64,000 nt of DNA from Microbacterium aoyamense. GTDB taxonomy: Bacteria; Actinomycetota; Actinomycetes; Actinomycetales; Microbacteriaceae. The stretch covers positions 248,001 to 312,000 of the forward strand of contig NZ_JAKNUT010000001.1 of NCBI RefSeq assembly GCF_023155855.1, written 5' to 3'. The notes beneath the pieces were generated by a model that ran no database searches, was not told the origin of the DNA, and was given only the letters and a program-made list of their open reading frames with translations. Position numbers and translations under genes: made by a program. Below are positions 50,520-58,313 of the stretch, one piece after another (within the stretch, counting starts at the first letter, position 1; each line of letters opens with the position of its first letter).

Positions 50520-51521
50520 TCAGGACGCGAGTTCGCCGCATCGCGCGGCGAACTCGCTCGTCGTCGCGGTTCCGCCGAGGTCGCGGGTGACCACGTCGCC
50601 CTGCGCTATCGTGGCGGCAACGGCGGCCCGGACCCGATCACCGGCGTCACGCTGGCCCACGTGATCCAACAGCATAGCGCCCGAGAGGATCATGCCCGCC
50701 GGATTCGCCCGCCCCGTTCCGGCGTACTTCGGTGCACTCCCGTGGCCTGCCTCGAACACCGCACCGTGTGGTCCGACGATCGCACCCGGCATGACTCCGA
50801 CGGTGCCGGCGAGCCCTGCCATCACTCCGCACATGATGCCGCCGTACACACTCTCGAGTAGAAGGATGCGGTACGACGACGGGTCCTGGATCAGGTGCGT
50901 CATCAGACCGTCGAGGATCTCCTCGTCGACCGAGACGCCGGGGAAATCGGGCGCGACATCCATCGCCGACTCGAGGAACAGCCCGTCGGTCGCACGCTGG
51001 CCGGTGGCGATGTGACCCACCGTGACCCGCGCATCGCCCTTGTCGACGGCCCACTGCATGGCGAATCGCGCGACGCGTTCGGAGGCATGTCGCGAGATGA
51101 TCTTGAGCCCGATCCCGACATCGCCGTCCGAACTGCGCTGGGAGACGCTGCGGCTGAGATCCTCGGTCTGGTCGCGGACGAGGGTGAGATTCAGGCCCGG
51201 ATACCGAGCGCCAGGGTGGGCGAAGTACTGCACCGTCCGCACGTTCGCGTACGCCTCGATTGCTTCACGGATCCCCCAGCTCGGGCTCGTATAGCCGGTG
51301 AGGGGTGTCGTGTAGGGCGCTTTCAATGCGACCCCGAGCGACCGCAGAGCCTCAGCCGTATCATCCGGGACCGCGCTGCCGGTGTTCGTGAACGCCTCTT
51401 CACCCGCGGGTAGCGTGACCCACTCGATGTCGGCGCCCGCCGCATCCATGACGGCGACGGCCGCATCGACGATCTCGGGGCCGATCCCGTCTCCACGCAG
51501 CAGACCCGCAGCAACAGTCAT
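50520..51521 (-). CDS. Isocitrate/isopropylmalate dehydrogenase-like protein lacking catalytic residues
   Basis: A 333-residue protein with the family frame: GDGIGPEI near residue 10, the substrate arginines (ANVRTVQ, VRDQTE, SRHASER) and FEAGHGSAPKYAG near 256-268. But the catalytic Tyr position is Ser123, the catalytic Lys position is Ile171 (GHIATG instead of HKAN), and the metal-binding GDxxSD motif is GGIMCG (Gly228, Gly232). A normal metal- and NAD-dependent oxidative decarboxylation is hard to see. It overlaps the amidohydrolase gene, ending the binding-protein operon. Confidence 0.8.
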   Translation of the reverse strand: MTVAAGLLRGDGIGPEIVDAAVAVMDAAGADIEWVTLPAGEEAFTNTGSAVPDDTAEALRSLGVALKAPYTTPLTGYTSPSWGIREAIEAYANVRTVQYFAHPGARYPGLNLTLVRDQTEDLSRSVSQRSSDGDVGIGLKIISRHASERVARFAMQWAVDKGDARVTVGHIATGQRATDGLFLESAMDVAPDFPGVSVDEEILDGLMTHLIQDPSSYRILLLESVYGGIMCGVMAGLAGTVGVMPGAIVGPHGAVFEAGHGSAPKYAGTGRANPAGMILSGAMLLDHVGQRDAGDRVRAAVAATIAQGDVVTRDLGGTATTSEFAARCGELAS

Positions 51522-52375
51522 CGACTCCTCGCCCTCTCACTCGACGCCGGGCTCGGCGCCCATCCGTATGCGGCAGCGCATGCACCACCCATCAGCTTGG
51601 CCCGCTCGTCCTCCGTCAGACGGTCGGTCAGCAGGAACGGGATGGTCGCCTGGGCGTACGACACGTTCTTGGCGGTGCGGGTCCAGTCGGTTCCCCACAG
51701 ACAGCGTTCCACTCCCCACGCGTCGAAGACGCGCCCGAGCGGTCCCCAGATATCGGGATAGGGAAAGGGGTGCTTCGAGAGCACGCATGCGCCGCTGACT
51801 TTGATCATCGCGTTGACACGCCTGCCCAGCTCGAGCACGCCGTCCAGCTGTCGCCAGGGCGTCGCCGATACCGGGAAGTGCTGATCGATCCCCAGGTGGT
51901 CGATGACGAAGCGCGTCTCGGGATGCCGATCGACGAGCGCGATCGCGTCATCCACCCTGCCCCCGCACAGCACGTTCACCGCAAGATCGTGACGAGCGGC
52001 CGCGCGCATGGCCGCCGCGACGCCGGGATCGTCCGGACGGGTGGAGACCCGATCGTCGATGCGCACGCGTATTCCGACCGTTCCCGGTGTCTCCTTCCAC
52101 AGGGCGATGTCATCCTCCACCGCGGGGTCGGCGCTGTCGATCATCTTCACGAGGGCGAATCGATCGGGAAACTCGGCACCGATCTCGACCGCGTACCCGG
52201 CGTCGTAGCCGTACAGGATGAACGGCGACACCAGAATCGCTCCATCCACCCCGACGTCGTCCATCGCGGCGAGCATCTCGGCACCGGTGACGTGCGGCGG
52301 CCAATCAGGATCGTTGCGCCATGGGCGCTGCGAGGTGTTCGCCTCGTACGCGTGCACCTGAGAGTCGATGATCAT
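51518..52375 (-). CDS. Amidohydrolase family 2 protein
   Basis: A 285-residue TIM-barrel protein from ATG 52375. It begins MIIDSQVHAYEANTSQRPW, a variant of the usual DxHxH metal motif in which the first His is Gln. Later ligands fit FVIDHLGID and CLWGTDWTR. The family hydrolyses C-N or C-C bonds or opens lactones. It lies 22 bp after the TrxR-Trx gene and overlaps the IDH-like gene. Confidence 0.85.
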   Translation of the reverse strand: MIIDSQVHAYEANTSQRPWRNDPDWPPHVTGAEMLAAMDDVGVDGAILVSPFILYGYDAGYAVEIGAEFPDRFALVKMIDSADPAVEDDIALWKETPGTVGIRVRIDDRVSTRPDDPGVAAAMRAAARHDLAVNVLCGGRVDDAIALVDRHPETRFVIDHLGIDQHFPVSATPWRQLDGVLELGRRVNAMIKVSGACVLSKHPFPYPDIWGPLGRVFDAWGVERCLWGTDWTRTAKNVSYAQATIPFLLTDRLTEDERAKLMGGACAAAYGWAPSPASSERARSR

Positions 52376-52397
52376 CGAGCGGCTCCGCGACGGCACT

Positions 52398-53717
52398 TCA
52401 CGCGAGATATCCCTCGAGCTCCTGCTCGAGGGCACTGCGCGATCGGGCGCCGACGATCGACGACTCGGCAGCACCTCGGCGGAACACCTTCATCATCGGC
52501 ACCGAGGTGATCTGATGCGTCATCGCGATTTCGATGTTCTCATCGACGTTGACCTTCACGACACGGAGTCTGCCGCCGTGGGCCGCGGCGATCTCGTCGA
52601 GCACTGGCGACATCGCCTTGCACGGACCACACCACGGCGCCCAGAAGTCGACCAGGACGGGCAGATCGGCGTCGAGCACGTCCCTCTGCCATGACGCGGC
52701 GTCGGTGTTGTGGACGATCGTCCGTCCGCTTTCGGCCGCTTCCTCTGCGAGGACCTCCTCGTGCGCCTGGGACTCCGCCAGGATCCCGATCGTCTCATCG
52801 AGGCTCGCGAGGTAGTGCTCGACATCCATCGCCGCGGCGGCGCCGCTCGCGGCGGCCGTGACCGCCTGGCGGTACGTCGGATCGATGATGTCACCTGCCG
52901 CGAACACGCCCGACACCGAGGTACGCGACGACCGCCCGTCGACGAACACCGTGCCTTCAGGCGTCAGCGCGAGCTTGCCGTGGACGAGGTGGGTACGCGG
53001 GTCGTTGCCGACGGCGACGAACACTCCGTCGAGCGCCAACTCGCGCACGACACCGTCGACGGTGTCCTCGAGGACGACACCCCGGACGGCATCCTCGCCG
53101 ACGACCTCCCTGACGGCCGAGTTCCAGATGAACTCGATCTTGTCGTTGCGGAAGGCGCGGTCCTGCATGATCTTGGATGCGCGCAGGCCCGACCGGCGAT
53201 GGATCACGTAGACCCTGGTCGCGAACTTGGTGAGGAAGATCGCCTCCTCCATCGCCGAGTCGCCCCCACCGACCACTGCGATCACGCGATCGCGGAAGAA
53301 GAAGCCGTCGCACGTCGCGCAGTACGACACGCCGCGCCCCGACAGCTCCTGCTCTCCCGGAACCCCCAGCTTGCGCGGTGCGGATCCCGTGGCGAAGATG
53401 AGGGAGTCGGCTTCGATCGTCCGTCGGGAGCCGAGCGTCACGCGCTTGGCGATCCCGTCGACCTCGAGGCCCACAGCGTCGTCGTCGATGATCTCGGCAC
53501 CGAAGCGCAGTGCCTGAGCTCGAATGCCCGCCATGAGCTCGGGGCCCATGACGCCTTCCGGGAACCCCGGGAAGTTCTCGACGTCGGTGGTGTTCATCAG
53601 TTCACCGCCGGCGTCCACGGAGCTGGCGACGACGATCGGCTCGAGGTTGGCTCGCGCCGCGTAGATCGCGGCGGTGAGTCCTGCCGGCCCTGAGCCGATG
53701 ATGATCACACGGCGCAC
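52398..53717 (-). CDS. Thioredoxin reductase-thioredoxin fusion
   Basis: A 439-residue two-part protein. Residues 1-305 are a low-Mr thioredoxin reductase: FAD site GSGPAG (8-13), redox pair CATC (133-136), NADPH site GGGDSA (150-155), second FAD motif GVFAAGDI. Residues 335-439 are thioredoxin with WCGPC (362-366) and the cis-Pro region TSVPMMKVF. Such fusion is known in Mycobacterium leprae. Here it lies inside the CGSC-protein operon, so it likely feeds electrons from NADPH to that protein rather than serving as the general system; this is inferred from context. Confidence 0.95.
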   Translation of the reverse strand: MRRVIIIGSGPAGLTAAIYAARANLEPIVVASSVDAGGELMNTTDVENFPGFPEGVMGPELMAGIRAQALRFGAEIIDDDAVGLEVDGIAKRVTLGSRRTIEADSLIFATGSAPRKLGVPGEQELSGRGVSYCATCDGFFFRDRVIAVVGGGDSAMEEAIFLTKFATRVYVIHRRSGLRASKIMQDRAFRNDKIEFIWNSAVREVVGEDAVRGVVLEDTVDGVVRELALDGVFVAVGNDPRTHLVHGKLALTPEGTVFVDGRSSRTSVSGVFAAGDIIDPTYRQAVTAAASGAAAAMDVEHYLASLDETIGILAESQAHEEVLAEEAAESGRTIVHNTDAASWQRDVLDADLPVLVDFWAPWCGPCKAMSPVLDEIAAAHGGRLRVVKVNVDENIEIAMTHQITSVPMMKVFRRGAAESSIVGARSRSALEQELEGYLA

Positions 53718-53772
53718 GATGGCCTCCTTGAGTCGCTTCGGTGGGACACGATGATGGACCGAGATGACGGTC

Positions 53773-54807
53773 TCAATCGATGCGTCGGGTGACGGCCTTC
53801 GTCAATGCGAACGAGGCCATGTAGAGGGCGTGAACCCCGGGTCCTCCCGCCACGATGATCTGGATGTCTTCAGGGCGGTCGACGATCGGAAGCCTGCTCA
53901 TGTCGACCCAATCAGGGCGGCGCGTAGCGATGAGCTCCTGGAAGGGGGTGGGCATTCCGCGCATGTCGATGCGCGCGTGCTCGAAGAGGATCTCGGCGGC
54001 TTCCTTCGGTCCGAGTCCGCTGTCGGCGATCTGCTTCGCCTGCTCGGGACACAGCACGACGAGCGCTTCGCCGCCCATCGTGTGGTTGTTCGAGCCGACG
54101 GCCGCCATGCCCCGGCCGATGACGTTCAGCGCCTCGTAGCCGTTCTGACCGGTGACGTCGATGATGTTGTGCTGAGCCTGCACCGCGAAGAGCGTGACGG
54201 CGCTGTCCTCGGCATCCAGTCCGACGCGCACGTGGTACGGCTCCCACGGAGTCTGGGCTTGGTTCTCGGCCGCGCAGAAGCTGTACTTGCCGGGCCAGCC
54301 GTGCGTGGCCTGATCGGTCTTGCCCGGTATCCCGCCGCCGAGATTCTGCAGCAGGAATCGCACGGCGCGCCCGATCACCGCATTCGCGTAGTTGCCCGGC
54401 CCGAAGCATCCCGCTCCCCAGTTCATTCCGAGGCGTTCGCGGATCGGACCGTGGACCATCACTAGCGGCGTCACGGGGTTGGTCGTCGGCTGGATGGCGA
54501 AGAGGTTGTACTCCGGCGCCATCAGGGCCTCGGCGATCGCGAGGAGCACGGGCATGTGCTCTGGCGAGCAGCCCGCGAGGACGCCGTTCACGGCGATGTA
54601 GCGAGGCGTGACCAGCCCCTGGATCGGGGGCATGTATCCGAGCACTTCGTCCGGGCCACGGGTCGTGCCCGCCAGCATGCGGTCGACGCGCTCGGGCGTC
54701 GCCACGACGACTGGCAGGCCGTCGCCGATGCGGCGCTCCGCGAGTTCACGTGCGAGGTCGGTGGGATCGCCCGAGACGTCGAGCATCGTGTCGGCTGCCA
54801 CGGTCAC
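53773..54807 (-). CDS. Conserved protein of unknown function, partner of the CGSC protein
   Basis: A 344-residue soluble protein I cannot assign to a characterised family. It is glycine-rich with possible nucleotide- or substrate-binding turns (YIAVNGVLAGCSPEHMP, GMNWGAGCFGPGNYANAVIGRAVRFLLQNLGG, NVIGRGMAAVGSNNHTMGGEALVVL). Cysteines in AGCSP, AGCFG and SFCAA may be redox-active. Its start overlaps the CGSC gene stop as ATGA. It is probably the larger subunit of a two-part enzyme with the CGSC protein; inferred from tight coupling. Confidence 0.8.
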   Translation of the reverse strand: MTVAADTMLDVSGDPTDLARELAERRIGDGLPVVVATPERVDRMLAGTTRGPDEVLGYMPPIQGLVTPRYIAVNGVLAGCSPEHMPVLLAIAEALMAPEYNLFAIQPTTNPVTPLVMVHGPIRERLGMNWGAGCFGPGNYANAVIGRAVRFLLQNLGGGIPGKTDQATHGWPGKYSFCAAENQAQTPWEPYHVRVGLDAEDSAVTLFAVQAQHNIIDVTGQNGYEALNVIGRGMAAVGSNNHTMGGEALVVLCPEQAKQIADSGLGPKEAAEILFEHARIDMRGMPTPFQELIATRRPDWVDMSRLPIVDRPEDIQIIVAGGPGVHALYMASFALTKAVTRRID

Positions 54808-55346
54808 TTGCCCACCGCCAGGAGCTCAACCACTTCATCCGCTCGAGGAGCGCCCCACTCATCGGCGAGCACCGTTGCGGGCAGATGCGCCAGCGGGTGC
54901 GCGACCTCGATGATCCCCAGATTTGGGACGTCGAGCTGCCGCGCCCATAGGCGACTCATCTCGGTGAAAGGCGCGCTCACGAAGACGACGGAGGGGATGC
55001 CTCGCTTCTCGAGTTCGGTCCCGTCGTGGATCGCATAGGACGAGCACGATCCGCAGTCGCCGACCGCCACCACTGCCACGTCCCACTTGCCGGGAAGCTC
55101 ATCCAGGAAGGGGGCGCCGACGCCCGCGTGTGGCTTGGCGCGGTAGTCGAACTGGATGTCTTCGTACTGCGCCGCCAGCGCCGCGCGCACGCCCGCGAGG
55201 ATGTGCTCTCCACCCGGCTTGCCGTTGTAGAGGAGCCCCACCCGCTTGCCCGAGAGGCTCGGCACGCGTTGCGCGCCGAGGTCACCCGCGGCGTTGCGCA
55301 GCGGCGGCACTGGGTTCAGCATCTGGACGCCAGCCTCGGACGTCAT
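54804..55346 (-). CDS. UGSC-family thiol protein (Cys form)
   Basis: A 180-residue protein. The motif GDCGSCSSYAIHDGTELEKRGIPS carries Cys98 and Cys101 as CGSC; in some relatives the first Cys is selenocysteine, giving the UGSC name. A flavodoxin-like alternation is visible (RVGLLYNGKPGGEHILAGV, VAVVAVGDCGSC, SVVFVSAPF). The family's reaction is not established. It shares one base with the CEDC gene (TGATG) and overlaps the 344-residue gene, and a TrxR-Trx fusion follows, so a thiol reductase role is likely. Confidence 0.88.
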   Translation of the reverse strand: MTSEAGVQMLNPVPPLRNAAGDLGAQRVPSLSGKRVGLLYNGKPGGEHILAGVRAALAAQYEDIQFDYRAKPHAGVGAPFLDELPGKWDVAVVAVGDCGSCSSYAIHDGTELEKRGIPSVVFVSAPFTEMSRLWARQLDVPNLGIIEVAHPLAHLPATVLADEWGAPRADEVVELLAVGK

Positions 55347-55600
55347 CACTTGACCCAGTCCTTGCGCAGTCGCACTTCGCCTGTCGGAAGGCCGCGTTCC
55401 ACGAGTGCGCGACCGGCCATGAGCACGAGCATGTCGTCCGGCATCACGCAGTCTTCGCACGCATCCGGTCCTGCCGTGATGGCGAGCTGCACCGTCCCGT
55501 CATCCCGGACCTCGTCGACGCTCAATCCGTATCCGCCGGCTTCGAGAGCAGTTCGCAGACCGCCGAGGGCAGCCTCCACTTCGATGGTCGAAGATGTCAT
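55346..55600 (-). CDS. Small CEDC-motif protein, NifU-C-like
   Basis: An 84-residue protein from ATG 55600: VDEVRDDGTVQLAITAGPDACEDCVMP, then a helix (DDMLVLMAGRALVERGL). The beta-beta-CxxC-helix layout resembles the C-terminal domain of NifU-type scaffolds, but identity is low by eye. It may carry a thiol or metal for the CGSC protein, whose gene follows with a TGATG overlap. The upstream part of the open frame is not coding. Confidence 0.7.
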   Translation of the reverse strand: MTSSTIEVEAALGGLRTALEAGGYGLSVDEVRDDGTVQLAITAGPDACEDCVMPDDMLVLMAGRALVERGLPTGEVRLRKDWVK

Positions 55601-55649
55601 GTTTGGCTCATTCCTCTCATCGCGAACTGCTCTCGCAGCCTGGCGTCTC

Positions 55650-56774
55650 TCACTGTCCGGGCTGGAAGTAGGTGTCCCACACGGCGCGGAACTCGTCGCG
55701 TCGCTCTTGCGGCCAGTCCGCGTCGTTGACCGGCTCGACCTCGTCCCAGCCAAGCGCCCCTTCGGTCCCGTCGAGAATGACGGGCGCCGACATCGGTCCG
55801 TGCTCGTCGACCATGAGTTGCTGCGTCGGCTGCGACATGAGCCAGTTCACGAACACCTGGGCCGCGGCCGGATGGTCGGCTCCTGCGAGGGTCATCGGGC
55901 CATACGCGAAGCCCGTGACGTGGCCATCGTCCGGAACGATCTGCTCGACCGGCGCACCCTCCTCCTTCAGCTGGTCGAGGAGACCCGGCTGCATGAGGAT
56001 GACATAGCCGACCTCTCCCGCCGCAAGGCTCTGTGCAAGAGGCGTGGTCGACCGGATCACCGTGTGGTTCAGTGCCGACAGCTCCTCGAGGAAATCCTCG
56101 CCGCCGTAGGCGTCCATCCACGTCTCGAGCTGGAACATGCCGTTCTGCGAGATCGGCTCGGCGATGCCTACGGGCGTCGTGCCAGCCGTCTCGATGAGGT
56201 CTTCGATGTTGTCGACGGGCTCACCGATCTGCGTGTTCCAGCCGAGGAGGTACGGGTTCGCCATCACCTGCAGGTAGTAGTCACCGACTGAGAAATCGCT
56301 CCACCCGGCGTCCGCAGTCTCGGGAGCCAGCTGAAGCGCGTTGAGAGCACCGGCCTCCGCTTGGCCCGCCGCCCATGCGGGCTGCGAGTGCCACGTGACG
56401 TCCGCGCCTGCGACGCCCGCGGCGATCTCCTGGTCCATGCGGGCGATGAGGTCACTCGTGGGCTCACGGACGACAGTCACGTTGATGTCGGGGTATTCCT
56501 CCGAGAACTGCGCGAACGTCTCCTCGGTTCCCGGGGGCGACGAGTAGACGATGAGCTCGCCCTCGGCGTTGGCAGCCTCCACGAGCGCCTCCCACTGGGC
56601 GTCGTCGAGAACGACCGGGGCTCCGGAGCCGGTCGCTGCGGGGAACTCGACCTCCGACGAACCTTCGGTCGGCTCAGGGCTGCTCGAGCTACACGCCGAC
56701 AGCACGACGAGCGTGCCGGCTGCGAGCGTTGCGAAAGCGATGCGAAACGTCTTGCTGCTGTTGCGGGAGTGCAT
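55650..56774 (-). CDS. ABC importer substrate-binding lipoprotein
   Basis: A 374-residue protein with a lipobox (TLVVLSACSSSS, Cys near residue 28). The mature part matches the Fe(III)/2-aminoethylphosphonate-type binding proteins (GELIVYSSPPGTEETFAQFSEEYPDINVTVVREPTSDLIARMDQEI, VMANPYLLGWN, HPAAAQVFVNWLMSQPTQQLM). Its permease and ATPase are at 45972-48973, 7 kb away, under an identical operator. It leads the CEDC-CGSC-344-TrxBA-amidohydrolase-IDH-like operon, so substrate capture is tied to those enzymes. Ligand unknown. Confidence 0.92.
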   Translation of the reverse strand: MHSRNSSKTFRIAFATLAAGTLVVLSACSSSSPEPTEGSSEVEFPAATGSGAPVVLDDAQWEALVEAANAEGELIVYSSPPGTEETFAQFSEEYPDINVTVVREPTSDLIARMDQEIAAGVAGADVTWHSQPAWAAGQAEAGALNALQLAPETADAGWSDFSVGDYYLQVMANPYLLGWNTQIGEPVDNIEDLIETAGTTPVGIAEPISQNGMFQLETWMDAYGGEDFLEELSALNHTVIRSTTPLAQSLAAGEVGYVILMQPGLLDQLKEEGAPVEQIVPDDGHVTGFAYGPMTLAGADHPAAAQVFVNWLMSQPTQQLMVDEHGPMSAPVILDGTEGALGWDEVEPVNDADWPQERRDEFRAVWDTYFQPGQ

Positions 56775-56781
56775 ATCGTCA

Positions 56782-56796
56782 TGGACCTCTCTGTCC
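56782..56796 (-). repeat. 15-base leader repeat over the ribosome site
   Basis: Plus strand TGGACCTCTCTGTCC; minus GGACAGAGAGGTCCA, where GGAC/GTCC can pair around the AGAGAG ribosome site. The same 15 bases are at 49118-49132 before the permease leader frame. May hide or time the ribosome site. Confidence 0.5.
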
Positions 56797-56830
56797 GATT
56801 CCGAGTGAAGACCCTTCTAGGGTGCTTCGC

Positions 56831-56862
56831 TAGTATAGATAGTAGACTATTTACTCTGTCAA
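56831..56862 (-). promoter_or_regulatory. Operator and promoter of the binding-protein operon
   Basis: Minus strand TTGACA (56862-56857), operator AATAGTCTACTAT, then TATACT (56837-56832). Same arrangement as the permease promoter at 49170-49201, showing co-regulation of the split importer. Confidence 0.72.
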
Positions 56863-56888
56863 GACTTCGACCCCGGGGTCGACGTCGC

Positions 56889-57293
56889 TCACTCCAGAAG
56901 TCCGCGTTCGCGCAGAACGTCCTCCGCCACGCGGAACGACTCGGTGGCCGCGGGCAGGCCGCAGTACACGGCGGTGTGGAGCAGGACCTCCTTGATCTCG
57001 TCGGGGGTGCATCCGTTGTTCAAGGCACCCTCGACGTGGTTCTTCAGCGGACCCGTGCGGTTGAGCGCAGTGAGGATGGCGATGTTGAGGATGCTCCGCT
57101 GCTTGCGATCGATGCCGTCCCTCCCCCACACGCGGCCGAAGCAGACGTCCTCGGCGTAGTCCTGGAGTACATCGTTGAAGTCGTTCCGACGGCTGTCCTT
57201 CACCCGCAGGTACTCTTCGCCCATCAGCTCTCGGAGCACGCGGCGGCCGGTGCTCTCCACGTGGATATCGCTCTCTGCGTCGTTCATCGTCAT
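56889..57293 (-). CDS. Carboxymuconolactone decarboxylase family protein
   Basis: A 134-residue protein: RGRVWGRDGIDRKQRSILNIAIL-type core (FGRVWGRDGIDRKQRSILNIAILTALNRTGPLKNHVEGALNNGCTPDEIKEVLLHTAVYCGLPAATESFRVAEDVL). This is the PcaC-like branch rather than the AhpD branch, as the CxxC pair of AhpD is absent. PcaC decarboxylates a muconolactone in aromatic breakdown; relatives have many roles. ATGA overlap with the dehydrogenase gene upstream. Confidence 0.88.
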   Translation of the reverse strand: MTMNDAESDIHVESTGRRVLRELMGEEYLRVKDSRRNDFNDVLQDYAEDVCFGRVWGRDGIDRKQRSILNIAILTALNRTGPLKNHVEGALNNGCTPDEIKEVLLHTAVYCGLPAATESFRVAEDVLRERGLLE

Positions 57294-58216
57294 CCCTCCG
57301 CCAGGATGCGTTCGACCTGATCGTCAGTGAGACGGATCTCGACGCCCGCCCTCTCGTTCTGGAGCGCGAGCGACGACTGCGAGTCGCGGTCGCCCCATCC
57401 ACGTTCCCGAGCCTCGCGGTAGTCTGCCTGCGCCGCACGGGCGATACTCATGGGGACGTCCAGCTCGTCGGCCAATTCGAGGGCGAGGCGAAGGTCCTTG
57501 TCGGCGAGCGCCAGTGCGAACGAGGGCGGTTCGTACGCCTCCTGCAGGTAGCGTCGGCCGATCGAGTCGAACGTGCGCGCTCTCCCGATCGCGCCCTGCC
57601 GCAAAGCGCTCCAGAGAGTGTCGGGCGACATCCCCGCCTTCACGCCCAGGCTCATGACTTCCGCGATCGTCGCGCGAATGCTGATGCTCGCGGCGTTGTG
57701 CATGAGCTTGGCCGTGTTGCCGGCTCCCACCTCGCCGACGTACATGACCCGATCGCCCATCTTGTCCAGGAGCGGCTTGAAGCTCTCGAACACGGCCGCA
57801 TCGCCTCCCACGTAGATCGCGAGCTTGCCGGTACGAGCTCCGTCCGGTCGCCCGCTCACAGGGGCATCGAGCACGTGGATGCCGCGCTCGAGCGCGGCGG
57901 CGGACACCTCTCGCACGGTGGACGGCGCATTCGTCGTCAGGTCGAACCACGCGGCGCCCGACCGCAGACTCGACAGCAGACCGCGGTCATCGAACGCGAC
58001 CTCGCGCATCTGCTGCGGTCCGGGAAGCGAGGTGAAGACCACATCGCACTGCCGCCCGAGCTCGTCGGTCGACTCAGCCCAGGTCGCGCCGCGTTCTTCG
58101 AACGCGTAGCCGCGACCGCGATCGAGGTCGTGAATCACGACCTCCAGATCCGCGTCGACGAGATTGTGGACCATTCGCGCCCCCATGGCGCCCAGCCCGA
58201 TGAATCCGATCATCAT
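57290..58216 (-). CDS. 3-hydroxyisobutyrate dehydrogenase-like NAD(P) oxidoreductase
   Basis: A 308-residue protein from ATG 58216 (58213 possible): MIGFIGLGAMGARMVHNLVDADLEVVIHDLD is the Rossmann site; APVSGRPDGARTGKLAIYVGG the substrate loop; GNTAKLMHNAASISIRATIAE holds the catalytic Lys (VGAGNTAKLMHN). It oxidises beta-hydroxy acids or reduces semialdehydes. Divergent from the nitroreductase with the operator at 58275-58290 between. Confidence 0.9.
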   Translation of the reverse strand: MMIGFIGLGAMGARMVHNLVDADLEVVIHDLDRGRGYAFEERGATWAESTDELGRQCDVVFTSLPGPQQMREVAFDDRGLLSSLRSGAAWFDLTTNAPSTVREVSAAALERGIHVLDAPVSGRPDGARTGKLAIYVGGDAAVFESFKPLLDKMGDRVMYVGEVGAGNTAKLMHNAASISIRATIAEVMSLGVKAGMSPDTLWSALRQGAIGRARTFDSIGRRYLQEAYEPPSFALALADKDLRLALELADELDVPMSIARAAQADYREARERGWGDRDSQSSLALQNERAGVEIRLTDDQVERILAEG

Positions 58217-58274
58217 TGAACGTGCCTCTCCGACACCCGCACCCGTCGGGTCTGGCGTCTCCTGCGACTTTGCG

Positions 58275-58290
58275 TGTAGATAGTATACTG
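58275..58290. promoter_or_regulatory. Shared operator of the divergent dehydrogenase and nitroreductase genes
   Basis: Plus strand GTAGATAGTATACTG; minus CAGTATACTATCTAC. AGTATACT is at 58282-58289. Both strands give a TATACT box, so one dimer could shut both promoters. Confidence 0.66.
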
Positions 58291-58313
58291 GTGCCGCAGC
58301 CTGGAGGAGCACC

